Notes under the pieces: model-generated
Databases searched by the model: none
What the model saw: the letters and a program-made list of their open reading frames with translations, nothing else
What the model was told of the DNA's origin: nothing
NCBI GenBank assembly: GCA_018398805.1
Contig: JAGFBZ010000814.1
Coordinates: 4,920,001 to 4,984,000 of the forward strand
Direction of reading: 5' to 3'
Source of the DNA: Hirundichthys speculiger
Lineage: Eukaryota > Chordata > Actinopteri > Beloniformes > Exocoetidae
Length of the DNA stretch: 64,000 nt
Part shown: positions 33,640-42,491 of the stretch, piece after piece
Position numbering within the stretch: the stretch's first letter is position 1
How the letters are laid out: each line of letters begins with the position of its first letter
Program-made: the position numbers and the translations under genes

Positions 33640-34990
33640 ATGTGATGCTGCAATGTAATTCTTCTCAACCTACTCAGATGTTTTCACAGGTTTAGGTAAA
33701 CTGGAAGATGAATACAAAATTAAACTGGAAAAAAAAAATGCAATGCCCTCTGCAGTCAAGGAGCTCAGCTGGATGTAATACCCTGAGGGCCATCTTGCTG
33801 GGCTGGTCCAAGTGGTCTGAGGTTAGGGAGGAAGAGCTTTGTTGAGTTTAGTTTTTATTTTGAATATGTTCTAGTTTATGATTTCTGTTCAACAAGTGCT
33901 ATGGATAGACAGATAGGATCCTAGACCCATTTTGCTTGATTTGTAAACATAAGGTTTAGTGTTTTTACGAGTGGATTGGTTTGTCTTGTAGGTTCATAAG
34001 GTGAAGGAAGTTGAGATGGTAGGACTGTGTGAACATGTGAGCAGGTTTGAGTCTTCTGCTTCAGTCTTCACCAAGCTTAATGCAACATTAGGCTTTTGAC
34101 AGGTACCACTGCATAAAGATTTAGTGCTGCTTACAACACTCATCACATCAGAGGAGTGATACTACTTCAAAAGGCTTCATTTCAGGATTACATGGCCACA
34201 CGACACTTGCAGAAAAGGATGTTCCAGAACATTGATGACATAAATGGATTCTTCTGCTATGCAGATGGCCTTCTTGTCATAGGAAAGGAAAGGAAAGGAA
34301 AAAAGCACATGATAACAGACTGCACAAGATGGTGCAGAAGTTCAGAGGTTCAGGGCTTACTTTGAATGAGAAATGCCTGATTGTTCTAACACAGATTCAT
34401 TTTGTGTGCTATGTGGTCAACTCACAAGGCATCTGAGCAGACCGTGATAAAATAAAAGTGATCCTTGACATGCCAGAGCCCAATATATGTAACTGATGTC
34501 TGCTGGTTCATGGGCATGGTGTATTTTGTAGGAACATTTTCACCACATCTGCCTGAGTTGACAAATCCCATCCGTGACCTGCTTAAGTCAGAGAACAGCT
34601 GGACATTTGGGCCACCTCAACAAAAAGCCTTCCGAGGCACAAAGAGGGAACTTGGTTCAGAGACTGTGTTAGCCCAGTATAGTCCAAACAAGGAAACTGT
34701 GGTGCCTGCTGATGATTCATCATATGACTTGGGAGGTGTTCTGACATAAAAACAGACTGGGGTGGGTAGGAGACTCGACTATATCTCTAGAAGTCTGACC
34801 AAAGCTGAGTTAAGACACGCCCAAATAGAAAAGGAGGCTTTAGTGGTAAATCTGGGCATGTGTGTGCTTGGTTTTTGGACTTTATCATACAAACTTGATT
34901 GCAAGCCACTAACAACCCTTCTTAAAACCAGATCACTTGATGACCTTCTGTCCTTCTATGTTACCTTATTTTTTGGCACTAGTGGACTTT
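33640..34990 (+). pseudogene. Ty3/gypsy reverse transcriptase / RNase H (copy 2, 3' half)
   Basis: Continuation of the gypsy element after the GGGCCC insertion: DVFTGLGKLEDEYKIKL (33678-33730) is the region linking protease to RT. RT motifs: FQNIDDINGFFCYADGLLVI (about 34225-34280); the usual Y-A/V-D-D catalytic box reads YADG (34258-34269), removing the second catalytic Asp. Then FMGMVYFVGTFSPHLPELT and RDLLKSENSWTFGP (34505-34610), with RNase H-like VVPADDSSYDLGGVL (34700-34742) and RSLTKAELRHAQIEKEAL (34785-34840). Frame changes and stops occur at 34366-34465 and 34747. It ends at the SINE near 34995 without integrase or an LTR. Confidence 0.85.
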
Positions 34991-34994
34991 ATTC

Positions 34995-35158
34995 ACAGTG
35001 AAGAAAGACAAGAAAAAGAGGCAGACGAGAGAACGGGTAAGACATGCAGCAAAGGGTCGTACAGGCCGGTTGTTGAGCCCGCAACTGCTGCGTTGAGGGC
35101 TATAGTCCTCTGTATATGGTCTGCCTGCCCTAACCGTTGTGCCACCAGGCGGCCCTTC
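34995..35158 (-). mobile_element. tRNA-headed SINE (second family)
   Basis: Minus-strand head GGCCGCCTGGTGGCACAACG, with GTGGCACAACGGTTAGGGCA as A-box region (complement of about 35126-35150), then TATACAGAGGACTATAGCCC, a B-box-like GGGCTCAACAACC (complement of 35066-35078) and CTTTGCTGCATGTCTTACCC (complement of about 35035-35056). The last phrase is typical of a common fish tRNA-SINE body. It lies at the 3' broken end of the gypsy element. Same family as 13386-13540. Confidence 0.75.
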
Positions 35159-36494
35159 AATTCAGTTTTAATATGATCCATGACCACAGAGGGTGGCTAA
35201 ATAGTGTGCAACTAAAATAGTGTGCAGTAGAGAAACACCTCTTTGCGTTGTGAAGAAGACATTCTCTAAGAAACCTTTAACAGTAACAGAAAAAAAATAA
35301 ATAAATAAAAAGCCTGCTTTGTATTATTTATTCTATATTCTAAATGGTCAACTTTGGTCAAGCATATAGTTTGGAAAACTTTAATTTTAAGTTTGGAAAA
35401 CTTTAATTTTAAGTTCGGAAGGAACCAATTAGATTTTGTTCCAACTTTCACAATGTTTCTTCAGTTCTTCTCATTGTAACCCCATAGCAAGATTAATTTC
35501 ACACATCCAAAGCATTATCCCTTCTCTGAGCCACACCTGCACTACTTACACGCCAAGCTGATTAAAAAAAAACAACTGACACAAGCAGTGGTAAAATGAA
35601 CAAATATCTCATGTCACACTTACAGATCCAGGGTGAAAGAGTGCAAATGAAGGAGTGATCTGTTAGCTCACATCCAGTCATCTGTGTATCACAACTTCTT
35701 GGCACTCACCTGTATCAGCAGCAAAGGTCTTCCAAAATGTCAGGCTGTGACGGTTCGGTTTCACTGTTATCCATTTTAAGCCTAGAGGCACCTTAGTGTC
35801 AGGCTTTTCAGTGTTAGCCCTTCTGGGATTTTTGACACTTCATAAAACATTTGTTAAACTAATTACAGTTTGAGAGGTGATGAAGCACCAAGGCATTTTG
35901 ATTTCTATTAAAACATTTCTCAGTATTTTTTCCCTCAAATTTTCAAACTGTGCAAATGTGGCTTCAGACAGAGGACAAAGTGATTCTACATCTCCTGCTT
36001 CCCCCGACCACGTGTGTGTGTCCTTGGCCAAGAGAATGAAAAGAATGAAGAGAATATATAAAATGGATAAATATATTGAAAAGTTAAAGCAATGGGCCAG
36101 ACATATACCTCTGTATACTGTATAAACCCCTTTGATAGACTTTGCCTTGCACATAAAGTAAAAAGTCACAACTGAGACAGAGAGAGAGAGAGAGAGCACC
36201 AGACTGTTCATTAATGGCATCCAGTGGTGGTCCAGCTGTGTTTTAGTTATGAAAGCAAGATTGTGCAGGTGAGGTTAAATGAGTTGGAACAAAACCTTTC
36301 ACCTGTTGCTGCAGCAGCAGATAAGGGAGATGAGATATAAGATAACTGCTGCTTTATCCACCAACTCAGAGTTGTGAAAAGGAAGACTCCTCTTAGCTAG
36401 TTTAGGTATTAGACAAACTTGAATCGGGTGCTGGTTCTGGGATGGTGCTGGAGCCAGTAAAGAGCAGTTTGAACATTAGAACATTCTAAGTGCT
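35159..36494. other. Non-coding stretch with small tandem duplications
   Basis: The unit tttggaaaactttaatttta is repeated in tandem at about 35370-35412. (GA)n lies at 36178-36196. No gene recognised. Confidence 0.55.
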
Positions 36495-36874
36495 GGTGCC
36501 TGTTTCAGAAAGGAGGTTCAACAAACTCCAAGTCATAAAACAAACTCTGAGGTTGTGGTTTCAGAACAGGAGTTTAGAGTTGGTTCAATCATTTTTATAG
36601 TCTATAAAAATCCATCATCAATGGAGCTCTGAGACCGTGATTCACCATGGCAACGGCAAGTAAACAGAGAGATCAATCTGCTCTCCTTCAGTCATGTGAC
36701 CTTCAGCAGAAATGTAAAACGGCAGAAGCGGCTAAGGAAAAGACCACTGATGTGGAAGAAATTGCAGAGTGAGTGAAATGTGTAATAAATAAATATTTAG
36801 AAAAAAAAGCGCTGAAATAGTTGATACGCTGACCACACGCCCAAGGGCCCTCCATAGCCCGCTTGCATTCACCC

Positions 36875-37262
36875 TACAACAATTCCACTACTTCTTTATT
36901 ATTATTTTTTACTTTTTCTGTGCTCTCCTCTCTCTGTCCTACATCCTCCCTCTGTCCTGTCTCCCCTCTTTTCTTTCTCTGCCCAGCTGGCCTTCGGCAG
37001 GAAGGTCCCCCCATATGAGCCAGGTCCTGCTCAAGGTTTCTTCCTCTTAAAGTGGAGTTTTTCCTTGCCACTGTTTGGTATAAAGGTTTTTTTTTTTTTT
37101 CTCCCTACGTGGGAGTTTTTTACCTGCCATTATCATTGATTGGATTTAATTATATAATCTTAGTTGATGATATTTGCTCGGGGGTCATGCTCTGGGTCTC
37201 TGTAAAGCGCCTAGAGACAATTGTCATTGTAACAGACGCTATATAAATAAAATTGAATTGAA
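36875..37262 (+). mobile_element. Non-LTR retroelement 3' end
   Basis: Contains the phrases ctgctcaaggtttcttcctc (37028-37047), ttttccttgccactgtttgg, gtctctgtaaagcgcctaga (37197-37216) and a tail tataaataaaattgaattga (37242-37261). This 3' untranslated region with TTGAATTGAA tail is very common in fish genomes and belongs to a CR1/Rex1-like LINE or a SINE using its tail. No coding sequence remains. Confidence 0.75.
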
Positions 37263-37330
37263 TAAAGTATAAAAACCTTTGCCAACATTAACAAAAAAAA
37301 AAAAAACATAATTAAAGGTGCATCAGTGGT

Positions 37331-37399
37331 TATATGGGTGCAGTCAATAAATCCAGTAACTCTGGTGATCCTGAAATTATTTTTCTTTAGCCTACTCAC
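37331..37399 (-). pseudogene. Harbinger transposase fragment
   Basis: A 23-codon piece within a 62-codon minus-strand frame, reading FRITRVTGFIDCTHI. Harbinger nucleases have G[VA]IGCIDGTH[IV]PI here with the first catalytic Asp; the Asp is retained. The rest of the frame is not conserved. The fragment is far too short to act. Confidence 0.55.
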
Positions 37400-38014
37400 A
37401 GAAGTGGAAGGAATCTACTAATAAAGAGTTATTTAATGATATCATCTTCAGTCATGTAGGTTATCCAAAATCCTTCTTTGATGACTCTTATGTTTGTGGC
37501 TAATAAGAAAAAATAAAGAATCAGATTTCTGGGGGGTGATGAGGTGATGGTCTGAGGCAAAATATAAGTTATAAAACTGCAGAAAAACTGTAGACTTGAC
37601 GTGATTAAAAAATGAACCAATGTACCCCAAAGACAAGTTCCAGCTGGCTTGATGGCAGTATTTAGATCGTCAATATACTTTCCAGATACAAATGCAGCAT
37701 GTCATCGTTCAGATGTCTTCAAAATATGCACTATATGATCAATTGTCTAATGAAACTGAACCCATTTCAGCTTTAAGAAGAGGTGGAAACAGAAAAAAAA
37801 TGGGAGTATGTTGAAGTAAACCTGCTCCCGACCAGGTTTAGTTTACAGAGTCAGTTACCGTGGTAACAGACTCTGAGTATATGTTACCTTGGTTTCCGAA
37901 ACGTCTTACTCTGGGTTAAGGTACCTCACTCTGTGAAACTGAAAACTCAGTTTCCCTGAGTTCAGGTTCAGCATACTCAGACTTTCTAAATAACCTGCTT
38001 TCTGAAAGGGTCTG

Positions 38015-38439
38015 CTAGTTTACTTTTTCATATTGTTCCCTCCCTTAAGTGTGTTCCAAATTGCCATAGATGACCTCAAAAGGTCTTAACTCACAACTTT
38101 TTGGTTTCCCACATTGATCCCACCCCTAGCCCCTTATGTAACCAGTCCTTACATTTAGTCTAGCATAGCTTTTGGACCAGAAGCACAAGTTTTCCTGACT
38201 CTTAACCAGTGCTGTCTTTGTGTTTTGCTGTTGATGGAAAGATCTGAGAAAAACAGTGTGGAAAGGGCACCCCTCAACCACGATAAAACTAGAAGAGTTT
38301 GCTGAGGAAAGATGGGCCGAAATATGTATTGGTGGATGCAGAATTCTTACTGAGAGCTACAGAGTTGTTGGGCCACAGGCCATGTGTTACAGAAAACCGC
38401 ATGGTTTTCTGAGACAAAGGAGACAAAGGAAATCATAAA
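38015..38439. other. Spacer, nothing recognised
   Basis: No repeat or coding signature seen between the Harbinger remnant and the CpG-rich block. Confidence 0.45.
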
Positions 38440-40060
38440 ACTCAAATCCCCAGCATGCCTGGCGGTTTCAGTTTCACACCTAGGCCTGCCTCTCACTGGT
38501 CAGGGACCCCTATTCTCACAGCAGGACCCTGAACGAAGGCGGATCGCAGTCCCGCCGTTAAAATACTGCAAGCTCCGTCAGCTCGTTCTCTTTTTCCCTG
38601 CTCCTCGGTTCTCCTGCTGGACCTTCTCAACGCGACTCAAGATAAGGTCTTGGTGTACTCCGGTCCACCACAGCTCTCATCCAGCAGCCACGAGGCCCAT
38701 CCAGCAACGCGCTAGTCAGCCACCGGTGAAGGTAGACCGGTTCACGTGCCTCATCCGGCCAGTACCACAAGTGACCTGCGCACATCAGCATGAAAGAGGC
38801 ACGGTACCGCCACGGGAAGACGCAACGGCTCCAGACCCGTTTCCATAGGAGGGCCCGGCTGTGCCGAGACGCTGCAACCTGTACCCCCCCGCGTAAGCTG
38901 AGGGAACCAGGACGAAAAGGAGCTGCTCTTGCGACCACATCCGCGGAGCGTAATCAGTCAGCGATTCTGCCGTTATCCAAGCTTAATTATCCTCCCTGCT
39001 CCTGGAAACCAGCGGAGCATATGCTCAAACCTGCCCTACCGATCCTGGGTCATCAATCCAGTTCCACAGACTTCACAACACCATTGATCGCTTCAGGAGC
39101 GATCCATGTGAGAGGCTTTTGTGTCTGGGCAGAGTTGTTTAGCTTAGTTAATATTTTTGTGTTTACTGTGACACTCTTTACGACTGAGCCCACTGGTAAT
39201 CCGCCGGTGCATATTTACTCACGTGATCACCGTGTCTCCTCACCACTGGTTGATCGCGCCCTGATTTCCAAACAAATGATCAGGATGAAAGTACGGACGT
39301 CTGCTTCACACTCTCCCTCCTGTGTGGAAATCCTCGGAGCGATCACAGCATCGGTGGTTAGAAATCACTTTCTTTTCAATCTTTTCTCCTTCGTACTAAC
39401 CATCTCCGTGAGGACGTTATCACGTGACCTCGTCGGCCATCTTGGTAAGGGACAGAGCACCATGTGATCTCGTCCGCCATCTTTTAACGCCCTATCGCGT
39501 GAGTCGGCGGCCATGTTGGTAAGGGACGAGAGCAACTCGTTACCTTCTCCGCCATCTTGAAAATCCTCCTCACAGTATTAAGCCATCTTAGTTTATCTCA
39601 CATACACAGACACACACACAGTCCCAGTATACATGTATATAAGTTGACACTCTTTTCAATTTGATGTTTTATCTGCTTATGTTAGTTTAGTCGTCTTTTA
39701 GTTAGTAGCTATAAGGATCTTGATTCAAGTGTTCGTTCATTCTAATACTTGTGTTAATAAATTCTGATATATTCTAATGAGAGAAGTTGTTTGTGGTTAT
39801 TTTACACAGGTTTGTAACACTTGCTGGTTGAAGAAGTCTGTGCTCGGACTCACACCTTCTCTGTTGCTCTATAGCGCCACACCTGGTCACAGGCTGGCAC
39901 GCATAGAACAACAGCCATTTTGAGACTGATTGTGCTGTTTAGTCCTTTTTCCTGATTTATCAGGTCGTGCCCCATTTCAATTTATTAACTTTGTTGATAC
40001 CCTTCTGGTTATTAGCAGCTGTCTCTCAAGACAGTTGGTAATAACCCCCTTTTATGACTA
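38440..40060. repeat. CpG-rich unclassified block, possible regulatory or LTR sequence
   Basis: From about 38520 to 39560 the sequence is GC- and CpG-rich, unlike its neighbours. It opens with actcaaatccccagcatgc (38440-38458), which resembles the ZNF143/SBS promoter motif at 16 of 19 positions. It holds two overlapping long open frames (38384-38848 and 38790-39467, the latter 225 codons) without recognised domains, then the YY1-like cluster at 39426-39590. The following AT-richer part has an AATAAA at 39756-39761 and a hairpin TTATTAGCAGCTGTC/GACAGTTGGTAATAA (40011-40046). It could be a long LTR of an unrecognised element or a host CpG promoter; I cannot decide. Boundaries are approximate. 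Confidence 0.4.
39426..39590. promoter_or_regulatory. Cluster of five YY1-like motifs in degenerate tandem repeats
   Basis: GCCATCTTGG (39436), GCCATCTTTT (39476), GCCATGTTGG (39510), GCCATCTTGA (39551) and GCCATCTTAG (39582) are all on one strand, spaced 40, 34, 41 and 31 bases apart. The first four sit in degenerate units beginning with GTGA-type sequence and preceded by CGTC[GC]G/CCGC. The YY1 core is GCCATNTT (complement AANATGGC). Actual binding is inference. Confidence 0.55.
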
Positions 40061-42064
40061 AACAAGCATGATATACGCCTTATTGCACAACAGAGTCCAC
40101 TCATAGACAGTGACCACTGCTAAAGACTGTTTAACAAAACTTTAATGGTGTGTCAATAAAAGAAAAAAAAGAAATGTCTGTTTTTGTGATTTTTATTTGT
40201 TTGCTTATTTTCTTTTATGAAAGGGTACTAGTAAACGAGTGCATGTCTGTGATTATAGCGGTGTAAGACACAAATGTCAAATGTATGAAAAATAGCAGAT
40301 GGATAGAGATGCTAAAGAAAAAATAATACAGACAATAAATTCTAAACAGACAAAACCCAAAAATAGGACAATGCAAGATCTGTAATTATGTCCACTAGTG
40401 CCCACCCCCCCACCAAAAAAAAGTATCATTTGAATCCCCCTTTTCGTAAAATCATATTTGAAAAACAAATTTCAAAAAGCATTAAAAGTTGATGTTTTGA
40501 TTACATTGGTATGTTAAGTGATCACATGGAGAGAGAGTTTGAAGAGGCAGAATGTCTCTTATTATTTCTCTGACACAGTGCACAGCCTCTGTCTTAGTAA
40601 AAAAAACCACAAGGGTAAACCTGTGTGCATGTGAAAGCAGCTCAAAGGTCCTGGTGCTCAGCGCAGTCTCACTCACGAATGTGTAATAGTCTGGGGAGGG
40701 AGGTGTTCATGTAGTAGAAGAAAGAAGTCACTCTCACAGGGAAATACTGTAAGCTGTTTATCCAAAGAAGTTGCTTAAATTGCTGATTACTTTTTTGTTA
40801 AAAAACAACAACAAAAAACCCAATAATTTAAGAACCTGAAAAGTTACTACCAGTTATCTAGAAATATAAGTTAAGCGGGCATCAGTGGCTACATGAAAGA
40901 AAGCTTGTGAGGTTATCATTTTTTCCAGGCATTTGGTTGATAAGTCAACAAAACACTATTTTCACACATGCACAGCAGTTACGCAGTTTTTTAGAGAGTC
41001 TCCACTGTGAACATCAACTTCTGAAAAAGTGTGGACCAAACTGTCCACACACCTGAAAATCTCCACTGTTAATTGGCTGTTTTTAATTTGGTAGTAATTC
41101 CAACTTGCGAAAGTTTAGCTCATCGATCAGTTTTTCCTGAGAGGTTTTGGTGGGTATTTAAATCAGGTGGGATAATCAATAGTTCCTAAACAGTTCTCAA
41201 ATGCCATGTTTTTTTTTGTGAAATGTCTTAAATTAAGTAGGAAGTCTATGTCTTGATTACATTTTGACATCATTGCCATGGTGTAGAAAGGGAAATCATA
41301 AAAACTGTCATTGTCATTGTCCATGTACTTCTGAAGCTAACTATATGTGTGATTTTATAACTTCTTCATTGTTTCCATGTAAATCTGCAGTGCAAAGCAT
41401 AGGCTGTTCTTCAAAATTTTTATATTTTCAAACTAATTTTGTGTAATATTATTTAATAACATGGAAATAAACTTTATATCATTGTACTATACTATATGCA
41501 GTATGCTAAAAGCAATCCAGAGCAACATTTCAATTTTGAGATTATTAGCAGCTCCTTTAGCAGCTCCTTATCTGGGTGAAGTAGTTTGTACGACCGTCAC
41601 CATTCTTCATGTCAATGTGTTTATGAGCTGGTAAAGAGGCACAGGGAGAAATGCAACCTGAGGAAAGTTTAACATGTTCACTGACCAGGTAAAGCAAAGG
41701 GTTTTACATGCAAAGCAATGTATAATTTCATGACAGCATGAAAAGCATATTAACATAAATAGAGGTCTTTTTGCAACAGCAGTCAGTAATACATCCTTGG
41801 ATTTCTATAACATTTATTCATGTTACATACAAAATGTCAGCCTATACAATGTTCTGAGAAGATGTAAACATTGACAGGTATTTCCATGTGGTTGTTTTTT
41901 TTAAGGCGTTTTGCACACAATATAGCCTATTTGGCATCCCAAAACAACAACTTGCAAAACACATTTCCTCCAACCAATTTATCTTTTTTTTTTTTGTCGT
42001 TTACAGTGGCTAATAACTGAATAACTAACATTAGCATTTGTTAGATACAGTGTGTCTCTTGAGG
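40061..42064. other. Non-coding stretch, nothing recognised
   Basis: AT-rich sequence. gcagctcctta/gcagctccttt is duplicated at about 41550-41571. No coding or mobile-element signature seen. Confidence 0.5.
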
Positions 42065-42157
42065 ATTAACATCTGAGGCTGTGGATATTCTCATTTATCC
42101 AGGTAAGTTCCATTCTCGCAACAACTGAATCATAGGCAACTGGACTTAGATTTGTCT

Positions 42158-42199
42158 AGAAGACGTTTCGCCTCTTATCCAAGTGGCTTCATCAGTTCT
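42158..42199 (-). ncRNA. Hammerhead-ribozyme-like core, left arm
   Basis: On the minus strand CTGATGA (complement of 42189-42195) is followed by a stem GCCACTT-GGAT-AAGAGGC with one mismatch, then GAAACGTC (complement of 42162-42169). AGAA just before CTGATGA can pair with TTCT just after GTC (stem I, 4 bp), and ACGT would be the ultra-short stem III typical of retroelement hammerheads that act as dimers. One extra A separates CTGATGA from stem II, which deviates from the consensus. Confidence 0.45.
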
Positions 42200-42391
42200 C
42201 AACGCATCAGTCTGACCAGTCTGCACTAGTCAGACAAACAGTGGAGTATGAAACAAAGGGTCCAGCGAAACTCCACTAACGAAGTATTGTCTTTGGGAAG
42301 TGGTGGGTGCACACCTCCACAAAGGTTAAAAAACCCGAGTCATACTCCACTGTTTGTCTGACTAGTGCGGACTGGTCAGAGCGATGTGTTG

Positions 42392-42433
42392 AGAACTGAT
42401 GAAGCTGCTTGGATAAGAGGCGAAACGTCTTAT
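42392..42433 (+). ncRNA. Hammerhead-ribozyme-like core, right arm
   Basis: Plus-strand partner of the left-arm unit: CTGATGA (42396-42402), stem GCTGCTT-GGAT-AAGAGGC with one mismatch and one G:U pair, then CGAAACGTC (42421-42429). Stem I is weaker here (AGAA against TTAT). The same extra A follows CTGATGA. Confidence 0.42.
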
Positions 42434-42491
42434 AGACAAATCTTAGTCCAGTTGCCTATGATTCAGTTGTTGCGAGAATTAACATCTGAGG

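Larger units (their letters stand above)
36495..38014 (-). mobile_element. PIF/Harbinger-like transposon remnant
   Basis: The left end GGTGCCTGTTTCAGAAAGGA (36495-36514) and the complement of the right end (GACCCTTTCAGAAAGCAGGTT, 37994-38014) share TTTCAGAAAG[GC]AGGTT. I associate the GGTGCCTGTTTCAGAAAGGAGG type of end with fish Harbinger elements. A short minus-strand peptide TRVTGFIDCTHI (37331-37363) matches the first catalytic Asp block of Harbinger transposases (GxIDxTHI). A possible Myb-like protein start, MATASKQRDQ, is at 36647 on the plus strand, soon ended by a stop. A LINE tail (36875-37262) lies inside. The 3-bp target duplication could not be confirmed. Confidence 0.68.
42079..42477 (+). 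mobile_element. Fold-back retroelement with hammerhead-like arms (Penelope-like)
   Basis: A 399-bp insertion bounded by a perfect 14-bp target duplication, attaacatctgagg (42065-42078 and 42478-42491). After a 33-bp leader the sequence forms a long inverted repeat: 42112-42251 pairs with 42340-42479, about 140 bp per arm, with an 88-bp spacer. Each arm carries a CTGATGA ... CGAAACGTC unit resembling a hammerhead ribozyme core. Fish Penelope-like elements are known to carry such ribozyme units and often insert as truncated, inverted copies; phrases like ggatattctcatttatccag and aactggactt are ones I associate with those elements. No reverse transcriptase or GIY-YIG sequence is present, so the assignment is by the non-coding part only. 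Confidence 0.62.

Noticed and set aside
38790..39467. 225-codon frame as a host gene
   Set aside because: No recognisable domain, lies in a CpG-rich segment that looks repeat-like, and another long frame overlaps it. Kept only as a finding.
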